Positions 45,314 through 56,000 of a DNA stretch of 64,000 nucleotides are shown here, piece after piece. The DNA is from Micractinium sp. NFX-FRZ. Lineage: Eukaryota; Chlorophyta; Trebouxiophyceae; Chlorellales; Chlorellaceae. The translations under genes and the position numbers were made by a program. A model generated the notes under the pieces. That model was not told the origin of the DNA and did not search any database. It saw only the letters and a list, made by a program, of their open reading frames with translations. The stretch spans positions 62,001 to 126,000 of the forward strand of contig JAPTJF010000118.1 of the NCBI GenBank assembly GCA_029339195.1, in the 5' to 3' direction. How positions within the stretch are numbered: position 1 is the stretch's first letter; each line of letters opens with the position of its first letter.

Positions 45314-48300
45314 ATGGTGCTCATCACAAACGGCCTGCTCATCAATGAGGTGCTGCGCTGGAAGGCCATCGGCGCGGCCGCCTGGGTGGCGGCGGTGGCG
45401 GCAGGCGCCTGTGCCTTATGGAGCCTGAGCCTCGCGCCGGCGGCGCTGCTCTCCCCGCTGCGCCTGCTGTCCACCCTCTTCAGCCCATCCGCCTGGCTGG
45501 CAGCCATCGCTCTGGTGCTGGCACAGGGCCCCGCTTTTGCAGCGCAGGTGGCGGCGCTGACCACCCAAGAGCCGGCGCCGGTGCTGGCGCACCGCCTGCT
45601 GCAGTGGCCCGTCGCAGCTCCGGCGGCGGCGCTGCTTGCCAAGCTGGCGGCGCGGGCGGGCAGCGTGCTGGGCGCGGCACGCGTGGCGGCATTCCTGGGC
45701 CTGCATGCCCTCTCCGCCGTCATGTGCCTCTCTGTCTTCCCCTCGGGCCGCGGCGCCCCCTCTCTAGGTGAGGTAGTTATGAGGAGCAGCGGGGGCAGAG
45801 TGCGCCGCCGGCAGGGCTGCAGCACAGGGTACAGAGGGCCTACGCCTTGCTTCCTCTTCCTCTCCTTTCTCGACAGCCCTTCTTTTTCTCTCAAGTCCCA
45901 TGCACCACCTGAACATGCATGGCACCTGCCCCGCTGGTACTGCAGGTGCCAGCTGGACGCTGCAGTACGCCCTCTGGCTGGCCACCCTCTTCATGCTGCA
46001 CTGGGTGTACTGGTGAGCCACGCTGCGCTGTGCTGCCTGCGCTGTGCCATGCTGGGCTGCTCCCGCTCCTGCCATTCTTCTCAGCGCTTCAATGGGCGCC
46101 TGTGCTATTGCTGGGTGGGCGAGGCTGCAGGGCTTGTGTGCGTGCTCACCGCACCAACTGCTTGTTGATATCACCATCCCCCCACTGCAAGCATGGGCCG
46201 TGAGCACCAGCTGCCACCTCCACCCCGCTGCCACAAGGCATCAACCCCCCACACACTGCTGCCCTACACCTCACCGCCTGGGTCCACCTACGCCTCCACC
46301 CCCCGCCCTGCCCACCCTGTTGTCCCCCCTACAGGAGCCAGGACGTCCTGCTGTTCCCCTCGGTGCAGCGCCACCGCTACTTCCGCATCAAGCAGCGCGT
46401 GGCAGGCGCCGCCGCCCAAGCCGCCAAGCTCACCGCCGTCGCCTGCGCGGCCGCTGCCGCCACCGCCCTGCTGCGCGCGCACGCTGTGGGCGCCGCCACG
46501 TCAGCGCCGCTGACACTGGGCGGCCTCGGCGCTGCCCTGATGGGTGGAAGCCTCTGCTGCTTCTGCTGGCTCATGTCAGCGGCTGTGCTGGAGGTTGTGT
46601 TCACGGAGCGCCTGAGGGCGGATGATTACTCGGAGCGTGATGTGCTGGCAGCGATGGGCGCCAGCCTGGCGGGGAAGAAGGGCGACCTCATGCAGGGTCT
46701 GGCGCTGCACGACACCAGGTGGGTTATCTCTCTGCATTAAGAGCAAGCTGCATCAGACCAGATGGGCGAGCAGTGCAGGCGGGTGGCTGGAGCAGATATT
46801 GTGTAAGATGCCCGCCCCGTCTGTGTTTGTGGGTGCCAGTCTTGCCGCCCAACGGCTGCTGCCTTGCCTCCCGCCTGGGCAGCCACTTGCCTGCACCATG
46901 TGTCATCTTTCCCCACCCCTCTCACGCCAACCAAAGTATCCACCCCCCGCCCTGACCCTGCCCTGCCCTGTGTCACCCCCCACACTGCCTGCCCTCAGCC
47001 TGCTGGCCAGCGATGTGGGCAGGGCGGCCCTGCGCAGGGGCGACGTGTTTGCCGATGAAACCGGGGACAGGTGGAGGCCTGTGGCAGGTGAGGGGGCGGT
47101 GCAAGGCAGGGCAGCTGCGGCTTGGCATGGACAGAGGCTGGGCGGGAGCAGGGCGGGAGCAGGGGTTGGTGGGAGCAGGGTGGGAGCAGGGGTTGGTAGG
47201 TGGTGTGGGAGGTGTTCCAGGTGGCACGCATGGGGGCTTGCAGGCAATGTGCTCCCAGCGCCCTGCGCCAATCACATGCCCTTTGAAAGACTGGCGGGTG
47301 GGCAGCCCTCCCCGTGTGCCCCTGTTGCCACCCCTGCCTGCCCGCCACAGCTTGCCTGCCTGTCGGGCCTGCCCCTCTGCTGCCGCCACGTGCATTGCCG
47401 AGCCGACTGCGTCGTCAGGCGCTTTGTGCTGTAGCCGTAAATCCAGCATGTTCTTCTACTCCCCACCACCCCTGCAGCCGCTTGTATCGCCGAGCTCGAT
47501 GCGCTATCAGGCGCTGTGGCAGCGGCCGCGGCCCAGCAGAAGGCCGCCGCCGGGCCGGGGCCGGCAGCGGGGGGCGCCCCCTCTGCCGGCCCATCTCAGC
47601 AGAGCCACAAATGGAACGTGCTGCCCTCGGCCCTGTCCTCAAAGGTGCCAGCAGTGCGCTGCCTGCCTGCACGCCTGCACGCCTGCGTCTGCGCATGCAT
47701 GCCTGAGTCCGCCTGCCTGCCAGCCTGCCGCCTGCCTGCACACGTGCCTGCCTAGCTGTCCGTGCCAACGGGTCGGCCTTCCCAACCAGCATTCCAAAGC
47801 ATGGCAGTCCTTGCTCCCCTCATCCTGGCATTCCCCTACCCCTCACTCTCCCCGCCCCCGGTGCCGTTCCCCCGCGCTCGCAGGGCGGCCTGGGCAGCAG
47901 CAAGGCGCAGCTCAGCGCGCTGCTGGCCCTGCGCTGCGGCTACCCTAGGGCGGTGCTGGCTGCCGACGCTCTGGCCGGCTTTGCCTGCGCCTCGCTGAAG
48001 GAAGACCGGTTTGGGGTGCTGCAGCTGACGCAGGTACGTGGGACGGCGGGCATGGCGGCAGAGTGGGGTCACGCTGTGCCTGCGCCAGCCGGAGCTGCTG
48101 TGCTGTGCTGTGCCGTGCTGTGCTCTTTGTTCTGATGTGGCAGCACTCCCCTGCCGTGCTGTGTTGTGTGCTCTTATGGGAAAACACATGCTCTCGGTGC
48201 GCTGTGCTGTGCTGTGGCATGTTGTGCAGCCAATGCTGCAGGCTGTCTCAGTGTCAACACCGCCGCGCACGTCACCTCGCCACCCTGTGCCCCTCGCCGC

Positions 48301-49414
48301 CATACCACAGTCCCACCTGGCCCACTCAACAACCAATCCCGCCCTCGCCCCACGGTCCCACCATGCAGCCCGGCCTGGGGGACGTGCTGCTGTGCCTGCT
48401 GAGCGTGCTGGGAGCCACGCAGCAGGTGATGCGGGCCAGCGCCAGCCTGGCGCCTCGCCACCTCACTCTGGGGCCCTGGCGCGGCAATGGCGACGCCGCG
48501 CCCTCGGCAGGTAGGGGGAGCGCATCATCGGCATGCTGCCCATGTGTGGGCGTGGCTTACAGGCCATCAGCTCGCCGGCATGCTCAGCGTGACAGCGGCA
48601 CTCTGAACGTCTTGCTGCATGGGCAGAGCTCCCGGCCGCCCATGCTGCACCATGCTCTGCTGCAACATGCGTGCAGCCCTAGCTCACCCCGTAGCATGTC
48701 AAGCATCCACCCTGGCTTGCTGCTCCCTTGATCCCCTTTTCCCATGCTTGTCTCCCCACTTTCATGCCCTGTTCATTCTGCAGGCCGCCAGTCGCTGGGA
48801 GCTGGTACCCCTCCACAAGCCCCCTTTCCACTGTTAGCTTGTCTCTTCCCACCCGCCCCTCCCTGCAGGCTCCTATAGCTCTCAGTCCGTGGACGCTGCC
48901 GCCCTGGCGCTGTCGGACGCCATCACCGTGTGCCTCTACCGCGTCACCGCCACCTTTGGGGGCGGGCTGGCCAAGGTGCGAACGTTTATTGTGCGACTCA
49001 CTGGGCAACACCTGTTGTCTTGATTCGGAGGGACTGTACCAGAAGGTGCAGGGGACGGGTGCGCGGGGACCGGGCGCGCAACGCTTCACACCGTGTGCGC
49101 GCCCTGTCCCTCCCGCCTTCCCCTGCACGCCCTGCGGCCGTGCCAGCCCGCCCTCCCCGCCTACCTCCCTCGCCCGCTGCCCGTCGCCCTCTGCTGCCCC
49201 CTCTCGCATCAGGTCCTGGCTAAGTGCCCGAGCCCTACGGCGGCCCCATGCTCACGCCTCCCCTCACTTGCCCTGTAAACCTTCAAATGCACACCTCCCT
49301 GCCCCTCCGACCCCCTCTGAGCAGGTGCTGGCAGAGGCGCAGAGCGCCCCAGCCTTCGGCAGCCCCGGGGAGGCCGCTGCCCTGCTGCAGCTCTTCCTGG
49401 CAGGGCAGGCGTGA
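45314..49414 (+). CDS. NDC1: Nuclear pore transmembrane protein NDC1 (9 exons, 549 aa)
   Basis: Membrane nucleoporin that anchors the pore complex in the nuclear envelope. Exons: 45314-45767, 45946-46012, 46335-46718, 46999-47087, 47478-47644, 47884-48033, 48369-48510, 48869-48975, 49325-49414 (sum divisible by 3). The N-terminal half has about six hydrophobic segments (e.g. AIGAAAWVAAVAAGACALW, WTLQYALWLATLFMLHWVYW) with the loop FPSVQRHRYF. The soluble C-terminal half matches NDC1 in order: GLALHDTRLLASDVGRAAL, DRWRPVAAACIAELDAL, SLKEDRFGVLQLTQ and the terminal DAITVCLYRVTATFGGGL. The start at 45314 has a good context (GCCATGG) and leads into EVLRWKAIG, the expected first segment. A Pro/Gly/Ala linker replaces the longer Phe-Gly-poor linker of animals. 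Confidence 0.88.
47374..47520 (+). repeat. Acceptor-edge echo of NDC1 exon 5
   Basis: The start of exon 5 (about 47478, coding ACIAELDALSGAV) is echoed at about 47374-47430: TGCATTGCCGAGC...CGTCAGGCGCT against the real TGTATCGCCGAGC...TATCAGGCGCT. Confidence 0.75.
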
Positions 49415-49777
49415 TGTGATGCAATGTGATGTGGATGGGGGCAGGCCAGCCCGTGGAGTGTGACGGGACAAAAGAAGCCGCCCCTTTTCCACCCAGGGCC
49501 GACACGCTGTCTGAGGCTGGGGGCTCAGTATACGAGCCAGGGGGGAAACAGCACAGCCAAGGGGCACCGCTAGGCGACCACAACAGTGAGGGCGCCGGGT
49601 CTGAGCAACCTGCTGCTGCTGGTGCAGCCAGGACATGTGATGGCCCCCTAGCGCTGCGTGCGGCAGCTGCACAGAGTGCCATGTCGTTTTCCACACGAAA
49701 CAGTGTACAGACCTTGGAAACTTGGAAACTTTTCTGCTGCTTGCTGTGCATGCTGTGCATGCTGTGCGCCTGCCGAC

Positions 49778-49782
49778 TGTAA
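49778..49782 (+). terminator. TGTAA poly(A) signal of NDC1
   Basis: 364 bp after the NDC1 stop. Confidence 0.55.
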
Positions 49783-49891
49783 GCAGGGCACATTGAGGCG
49801 CAGCAGGTCGGTGGGTGTAGGGGTGCGACGGCTGCTGCTGCCGTCAGCTGCAGCCGTTCGCTCAGCCTGTGCCACGCCGCCAGGAAGCCTT

Positions 49892-49896
49892 TTACA
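49892..49896 (-). terminator. TGTAA poly(A) signal of the Kir-like gene
   Basis: Minus-strand TGTAA about 115 bp after the stop at 50010. Confidence 0.6.
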
Positions 49897-50009
49897 TTAA
49901 GATCCACAGTGGGATTACAGTACACGCACCGCTGATATGCATGCACCAAGGATGGGGAGAGGAACTGCCTACCGATGGGACGACCGCTGCCACCTCAGCC
50001 AGCTGCCTG

Positions 50010-53000
50010 TCAGCTGCCGGCCCCCGGGCTGTTGCTGTCCCGCTTTGCCATGCTGCTGCTTCTGCTCGTGCTGGGCTGCGCGCCGCCAGCGGGGCTGCTG
50101 CTGTTGTCACGGAACATCATGCTGCCGCTCCTGCTCACGGCAGCGGGAGGCGGGCCGCCTTCCGCCTCTGCGCCGCTGCCTGCTGTCGGGCTGTCGGCGC
50201 CCGCAAACAGGTTCTTCAGCGCACGCTCCCGCTGCCAGCTCTCCTGCTTGCTGCAGGCAGGGATGTGCGCGCAAGAGAGCAGGGAAAATGGGCGGGGGCG
50301 CAGGGGCGCTAGAGCGAGCGTGGAAGCAGGAGCGGCTGCCGGCGCCCCGGTTGCCACCAGTGTGTTCCGTTTCTGTTTCCGAGGCGCTGGAGCCGCTGAC
50401 ACACAAACACCGCGCACCGCACACACATGGCATTTACTCCTGCCTCCCCAATGCGATAACTCCAACCCAGTCCATAGCGCCACTGCAGCCCATCCATGTA
50501 CCGGCATGCACCTCAGTACCCCCCAAGCCCGCCTCTGCCCACACCTCAGCGGCCCGGCCCCAGCACCCACCTAAAGTGAATGGGGCCCGCCCCCTCCTGC
50601 TCCTCCTCGCTCTCAGCAGGCTGCTCCACCATGGCCCAGCTGCTGGTGGCGCGGCTGAGGCGCTGCCGCAGCTGCGCCAGCTCCTCAGGCCCCAGCTGCT
50701 GCCCCTCCAGCTCCTCCTGGCCACCCTGTGCCGCCTCTGACGAGGGAGGCTGGGGGGAGCGCTGCCCAGCTGGTGGTGACTCAGCAGGCGGTGACTCTGC
50801 AGATTCATCGCTCCCAATGCTGCTGCTGGCGTCCGACGTGCTGTCCTCCTCCTCCCCATCCTCCCCCTCTTGTTGCTGCTGCCCCGCCTGCTGCTGGTCC
50901 TCCGGTTGCTGCTGCGAGGCCGCCGCCGCCGCCCCCAGCGCCGCTGCCGCGGCCGCCGCTCCGGCGCTCCCGCCCGTGCCGCCCAGCCTGGGAGTGGCGG
51001 CGGGGCTGCCCTGAATGGTTGGCAGCAGCTGGCCCATGGGCGGGGAGCCTCCCAGGGCGGAGGAGGGGGTGGCGTACCCGCTCGTCTCCCCCAAAGAAGA
51101 CTCCCCCCTGCCCACCGACCCCCGCTGCGCCGCCGGCTGCACGCCCAGCTGCTGCTGCGCACCCTGCTGCCGCACCGACTGCTGCCGCTGCAGCGCTGCC
51201 AGCAGTTCAGAGGCCTCCCCGAGCGTGACGGGGCCGCCGCGGGGGCCAAATGTGTCGCTGCGCCCCACTTGAGCCATGTAGCTGCAGGGGGTAGTTGGAG
51301 AGACAGGGCGTGCAGGTGGGGTGGGTGGGCGAGCCAATGAGCGGGGCAGTGAGTGAGGGGTGTCGACAGAGCACGGCAGGCGGCAGTTAGAGAGCAGGGG
51401 GGCGCATGAGTCAGATGCACCGAAGGAGCAGCCTAGGGTGTGGGGGCCGCACCGTTCCCAGCAGGCACACGTCCCGCCGCCTGCTAAATTCTGCGTAGGG
51501 CCGCACCAGGTCACAGCACACCGCCCGCCTGCTGAACCCTGCGCCCCTGCTCCCACCCCCCACCCCACCGGCTCAGGTCCATCGGCAGCACTGTGTAGTC
51601 GTTGCGCTCATTTATTTCCTCCAGCCTGCAGGGCAGTAGATGAGGTAAGATGAGGTAGCGGCGATAACCATACATAGGGCAAACAGCGAGCGGCCTCTCC
51701 GGGTGGTGTGTTCATGGCTATGCCAATGGTTGCACCACGAAGTGTGGAGCCCGCACAAGCACGCACGAGCACCTGTGGCTATGCCCACGGCTGAAGCAGG
51801 AGTGTGGAGCCCGCACAAGCACGCACACGCACGCACCTGAAGCGGTCTGGCCCGGGCAGCGTGGGGTGCAGGGCTTGCGGGTGGGGCAGGGAGTCGTCGG
51901 CATCCGTCGTGCTCATGGCGTAGCTGCACGAGGGGGAAGGGAAAAGGAAGTGGGGCAGGAAAGCTTGGAGGGCAATGGCAGCCAAGCGGCGGGTCCCGAT
52001 GGGATTCACGCTCACATTGTGGCTGCAAGCATCGGCTGACGCTGCTCATGGGATGAAATCATGACGTTGTGGCTGCAAGTGTGCCGCTGCTCATGGGATG
52101 CGTGCTGACGTCAGTCCAGACGTCTGAAACTGAGGGGCACTCACTTGGCGACTTCTGGGAACAGCAGGAAGGGCTCGGCCCGCCCCTCCTCCACGTCCTC
52201 CTGGTGCCGCCGCGCCGCCGCAATTTGTTGCGCAAAGTCGGTGGGCAGCGGCGAGCGGCGGCCGGCGGCCAGGGCGGCTCCCAGAGGGATCGAGTCGCCC
52301 TCGTTGCCCGCTGTGGCGGCATACCTGCACACACCCACAGGCGGGCAGCACACAGAACGGAGTCATACACACTGCGTATGGGTCGGCACCCACGGGGGCA
52401 GCATGGCAGTACCAAACCAACGCAGCCAGCGGGGGGGCCAACACAGCCAGCAGGTCGGCCGCAGGCTGGGGGGCCAGGCGAGGTCAGGCTGGGAGGTGAG
52501 GCAGGCAAGCAGGCAAGCAAAGCGGGCGGGGTGCGAGAGTGAGCACTTGGAACGGCGAGGCACGCGCTCAAAAGTGCTTTGGGAGCACTTGGGCTTGCCA
52601 TGCTGCCAGCCAGCAGCCCCCTCACCGGCTGAGGTCAATGGGCAGGACGGTGTAGTCGTTGCGCTGCTCCTCTGCCGAAGGGACGTATGCCGGGCCAGTC
52701 GCCACCGGCGGCAGTGCCGCCGCCGCTGCAGGCGCGGCAGCCGCTGCCGCCGCGCCGGTGGTAGCCGCCACGGCTGCCGCGGCGGGGCCTGCTCCCAGCT
52801 GCGCCGACACGGGGCGGGACAGCGGGGGCTGTGCGGTGCTGTTGCGCCGCCACCCCGGCTCCTGGGCAGCACCCATGCCGGCAGCCTCGAGCTGCGGGGA
52901 GGGTGCGGGGGTAGGCGGGGAGGGTGAGACAGGCAGGCCAGCTGGCTTCTGGGTTGTGCTGTTTTGGTCAGCGCGTGGCCTGGTGAGGACAACAGGTGGC

Positions 53001-56000
53001 GGCGGGAGGCGGGGATGGGCGGCACGAGGGAGGGCTGGGCAGCTGTGCCGCGAGGGTGCTGCCCTGCCGCTATATCCAGCAGCTGCCTCCACAGCATGCA
53101 GCATCACTCTTAAAACCATAACCACAAAACCCAACAGCACACCCGAATCCCACAGTCAAACGCACAAATCACACCCAAGTGTGCCCAACACCCCACCTGC
53201 CCCCCCACCTCTGCCACCACGTTGCTGCTCTGGTTCCACAGCCGCCGTGTCTCCTGGGAGCGCAGCGCCCCATGGGACTCGGGAGCCAACGAGGGCAGCT
53301 CTGCGGCGCAAGGCGTGGTTGGGTTGAGTGATAAGGGCACACACTGGATTGGTGGAGCGGCGAGGGGCAGCAGCACAGGCAAGCTTGTGGCGGTGGCAGC
53401 ATGCTGTGGGGCTCGGTTGCTATGCGGGGCAGCGCTGCAGGGAAGAGCAAGGGCACAGACACCACGCCACACACATGCACACACATACGCACACACCAGC
53501 ACAGGCGGGCTCACTGTTGAGGATGGCGGCCGGCAGGTTGGGGTGGCTGGGCGTCGGCTGCAGGCCCACGTCGTTGCGTGCCGGCAGCTCCCCAAGCTCG
53601 TCTTCGGCCAGAGGCGCAATATCGTGGAAGTGGGCCCAACGCACCCGCGGCTTGCGGTCCCTACAGGCGGGCAGGCAGGCGGGCAGAGGCGGGGGCAGAG
53701 AGGGGGTTGAGGCGCAACGGCGTGGGAGTGGTGGGCCCAACGCACCCGCGACTTGCGGTCCCTGCGGGCGGGCGGGCGCAGGGGCGGGGGCGGGGGCGGG
53801 GCGGTGGGGGAGGGGTGTTTTTCGGGGGTTGTGTTGGCTTGCACATGCTGCAGACATGACCACACACAAGGGGGTACCTGCGGAACCCACCTGGACTCTG
53901 CGGAGTGCTTGGCAATGCTTCAACAGAGACCACGACCCCCAAAACATGGCAATGCAGCTACACCTGAGCACAAAGACGGGTCTGCCCACCTTGACTCTGC
54001 TGGATGTTTGACAATGTTCTGGAAGCGGTAGCCGTAGCGCACGTGGTTGTGCACGGTGTAGGTTCGCTGGCGCAGCCGGTTCTGGCCGTTCATGTGCAGG
54101 TACCCGTTGATCTGTGGTCATGAGATGGGGGAGAAGGAAGGGGTGAAGGGAGGGCATGTGGACGAACAGAGGTGCAGCTGAGGAGCAGCAGCACCAGTTG
54201 GTGACAGGCAGCCGCTGCTCTGGATGAGGATGAGAGGGGGAGGAAGGGTTGTGGTAGGCATGGAGGAAGACCCCCCCTGCTGTATGCAGCAGGTGCTTCC
54301 AGCAAGCACGGCGTGCACAGCGCGGCCAGCTCAGCGCTGCCAGCTCACCACCACCACAATCTCGGAGTCGGCGTCCTCCATGAGACCGCCCGGCTTCAGC
54401 CAGCGTGCAATGGGCGACTCTGCAGCGCAGCAGGCGGCGGGCGGAGCAGGGGTCAGGCAGCGGCGGCAGGCAGGCAGCAGCTGGGGCGTGTGGGTGCGCC
54501 TGTGCCAGAGTGGCAGCATTCGGGCAGCCGGCGGTTGGCTGTGCATACAGGCGCTGCACTTTGCACAGCTAGTCAGCAGGACACCTGTCCAGCTGCCTGT
54601 CCTTGATGACGTGGCACACCGCCACAAGCAGACAGCGGGTGGGGCAACAGCGGTGGCCGTTGGGTGTTCTTGCTCACGTGGCGAGAACCAAAAAGACAGG
54701 CAGCAGCCAGTCACGCTTGCGATTACTACGTAAAAGCACTTCCACAGGCAGTTATTGCTGAGGCAGCAGCATTTGCCAGCTGGGCAAGGTGTGAATACAC
54801 GCCAAGAGTAACATCGTGTGAAAGCGGGTGACAACAAAGGAACAGGGCAACTCACTCTCGTCAATAACGTGGGTCACCTCCACAGGCAGGCGCAGGTACA
54901 GGCGGTCTGTGCCGTGCCGGTAGCCGCACTGCACCCCGGGAGGAGGGGATGAGGAAAAGAGACAGCTGGGTGCGGGTACCCCGTCCCCCCAGGGTGGGGC
55001 AGTAGATGGCGGGACAGACGCATACTGGGTGCACGGCAGGCGGGCAGTTCAGGCAGGCAGGCAGGGCGAGCAGCCACAGCAGGCAGCAGCAGGCACAAGG
55101 GCAGGCACGACAGCCGGCGCAGCAGCAGGCACAACAGAAGGCGCACCGCCAGGCTGTGCTGTGTGAAGGTCGGGCCGTCCCCGGTGCGGTGCCAGCGGTA
55201 GAGGTACATGCGTACAGTGATCTCCAGCATCTGGTTGGGGTACGTGTCGGCGGCCCTGCACACGCAATATAAGCGCGCCGCGGCACACGCAAGTGAGCTG
55301 GTTGGCAGCTTGGGTTGGATGGGGGTTGCGGGATGCACACAGCTGCTCTCCAGTAACTGCTCGGTCAGCCAACCCTCTCTCCCGCCTGCCGGCGGCTGCC
55401 GCCCCCTCCCCCAGCAGCTTGCTTGCCTGCAGATGAGGCAGGGGTGGCCCGCCTGGTTGGGCGCCACACACAGCACGTCGGAGAGCACCAGAGTGTTCTC
55501 CCCAAGCAGCGGGTAGGGCACTGCAGGGGGGAGGGGAGGACACAGGTGGCGGGTGTGGGTGAGGCGCCCTTTCACCAAGCAGCGGGCACGGCACTGCAAG
55601 GGGCAAGGTCGTGACCAGAAACAAGGGGCAGCTTGGGGTGCCAGTCCACCCCGCCAGCTCATCTTCGGTCTCACACGCCAGCTCAGCGCGCCAGCTCATC
55701 CTCAGGCCAACGCCAGCTCAGCTCACCCGTGCGCTTGGCCCGGTTGACCACCAGCTGGGACAGCTGGCTGGGGGCCAGCAGGGGCAGCCCATCTTGGGGC
55801 AGGACATCATGGAACCTGTGGGGGAAGGTGGGGGCGATAAGGAGGGGGTGGGCGGCCCCTCACTCACTCACTTGTTGAGGTGTATGGTGTACCTCGGGTC
55901 GGCGCCCTCCCCACAGCCTCCGCGGCCTGCCTACCCCTCAACTTGGTGTCACCTCTACTGGACGCCTCCGCCCCTCAAGTCCATCACTGGCGCAACCCCC

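Larger units (their letters stand above)
49415..50009. other. Convergent 3' region, NDC1 (+) and Kir (-)
   Basis: TGTAA for NDC1 and the minus-strand TGTAA for the channel are about 110 bp apart without predicted overlap. No gene is supported. Confidence 0.6.

Noticed and set aside
54856..55520. Exons 13-15 of the Kir gene as part of a separate downstream gene
   Set aside because: All 25 exons join in one frame with no intervening stop, and no promoter, TGTAA or start codon context was found between exons 12 and 13. A split is still the main alternative to test.
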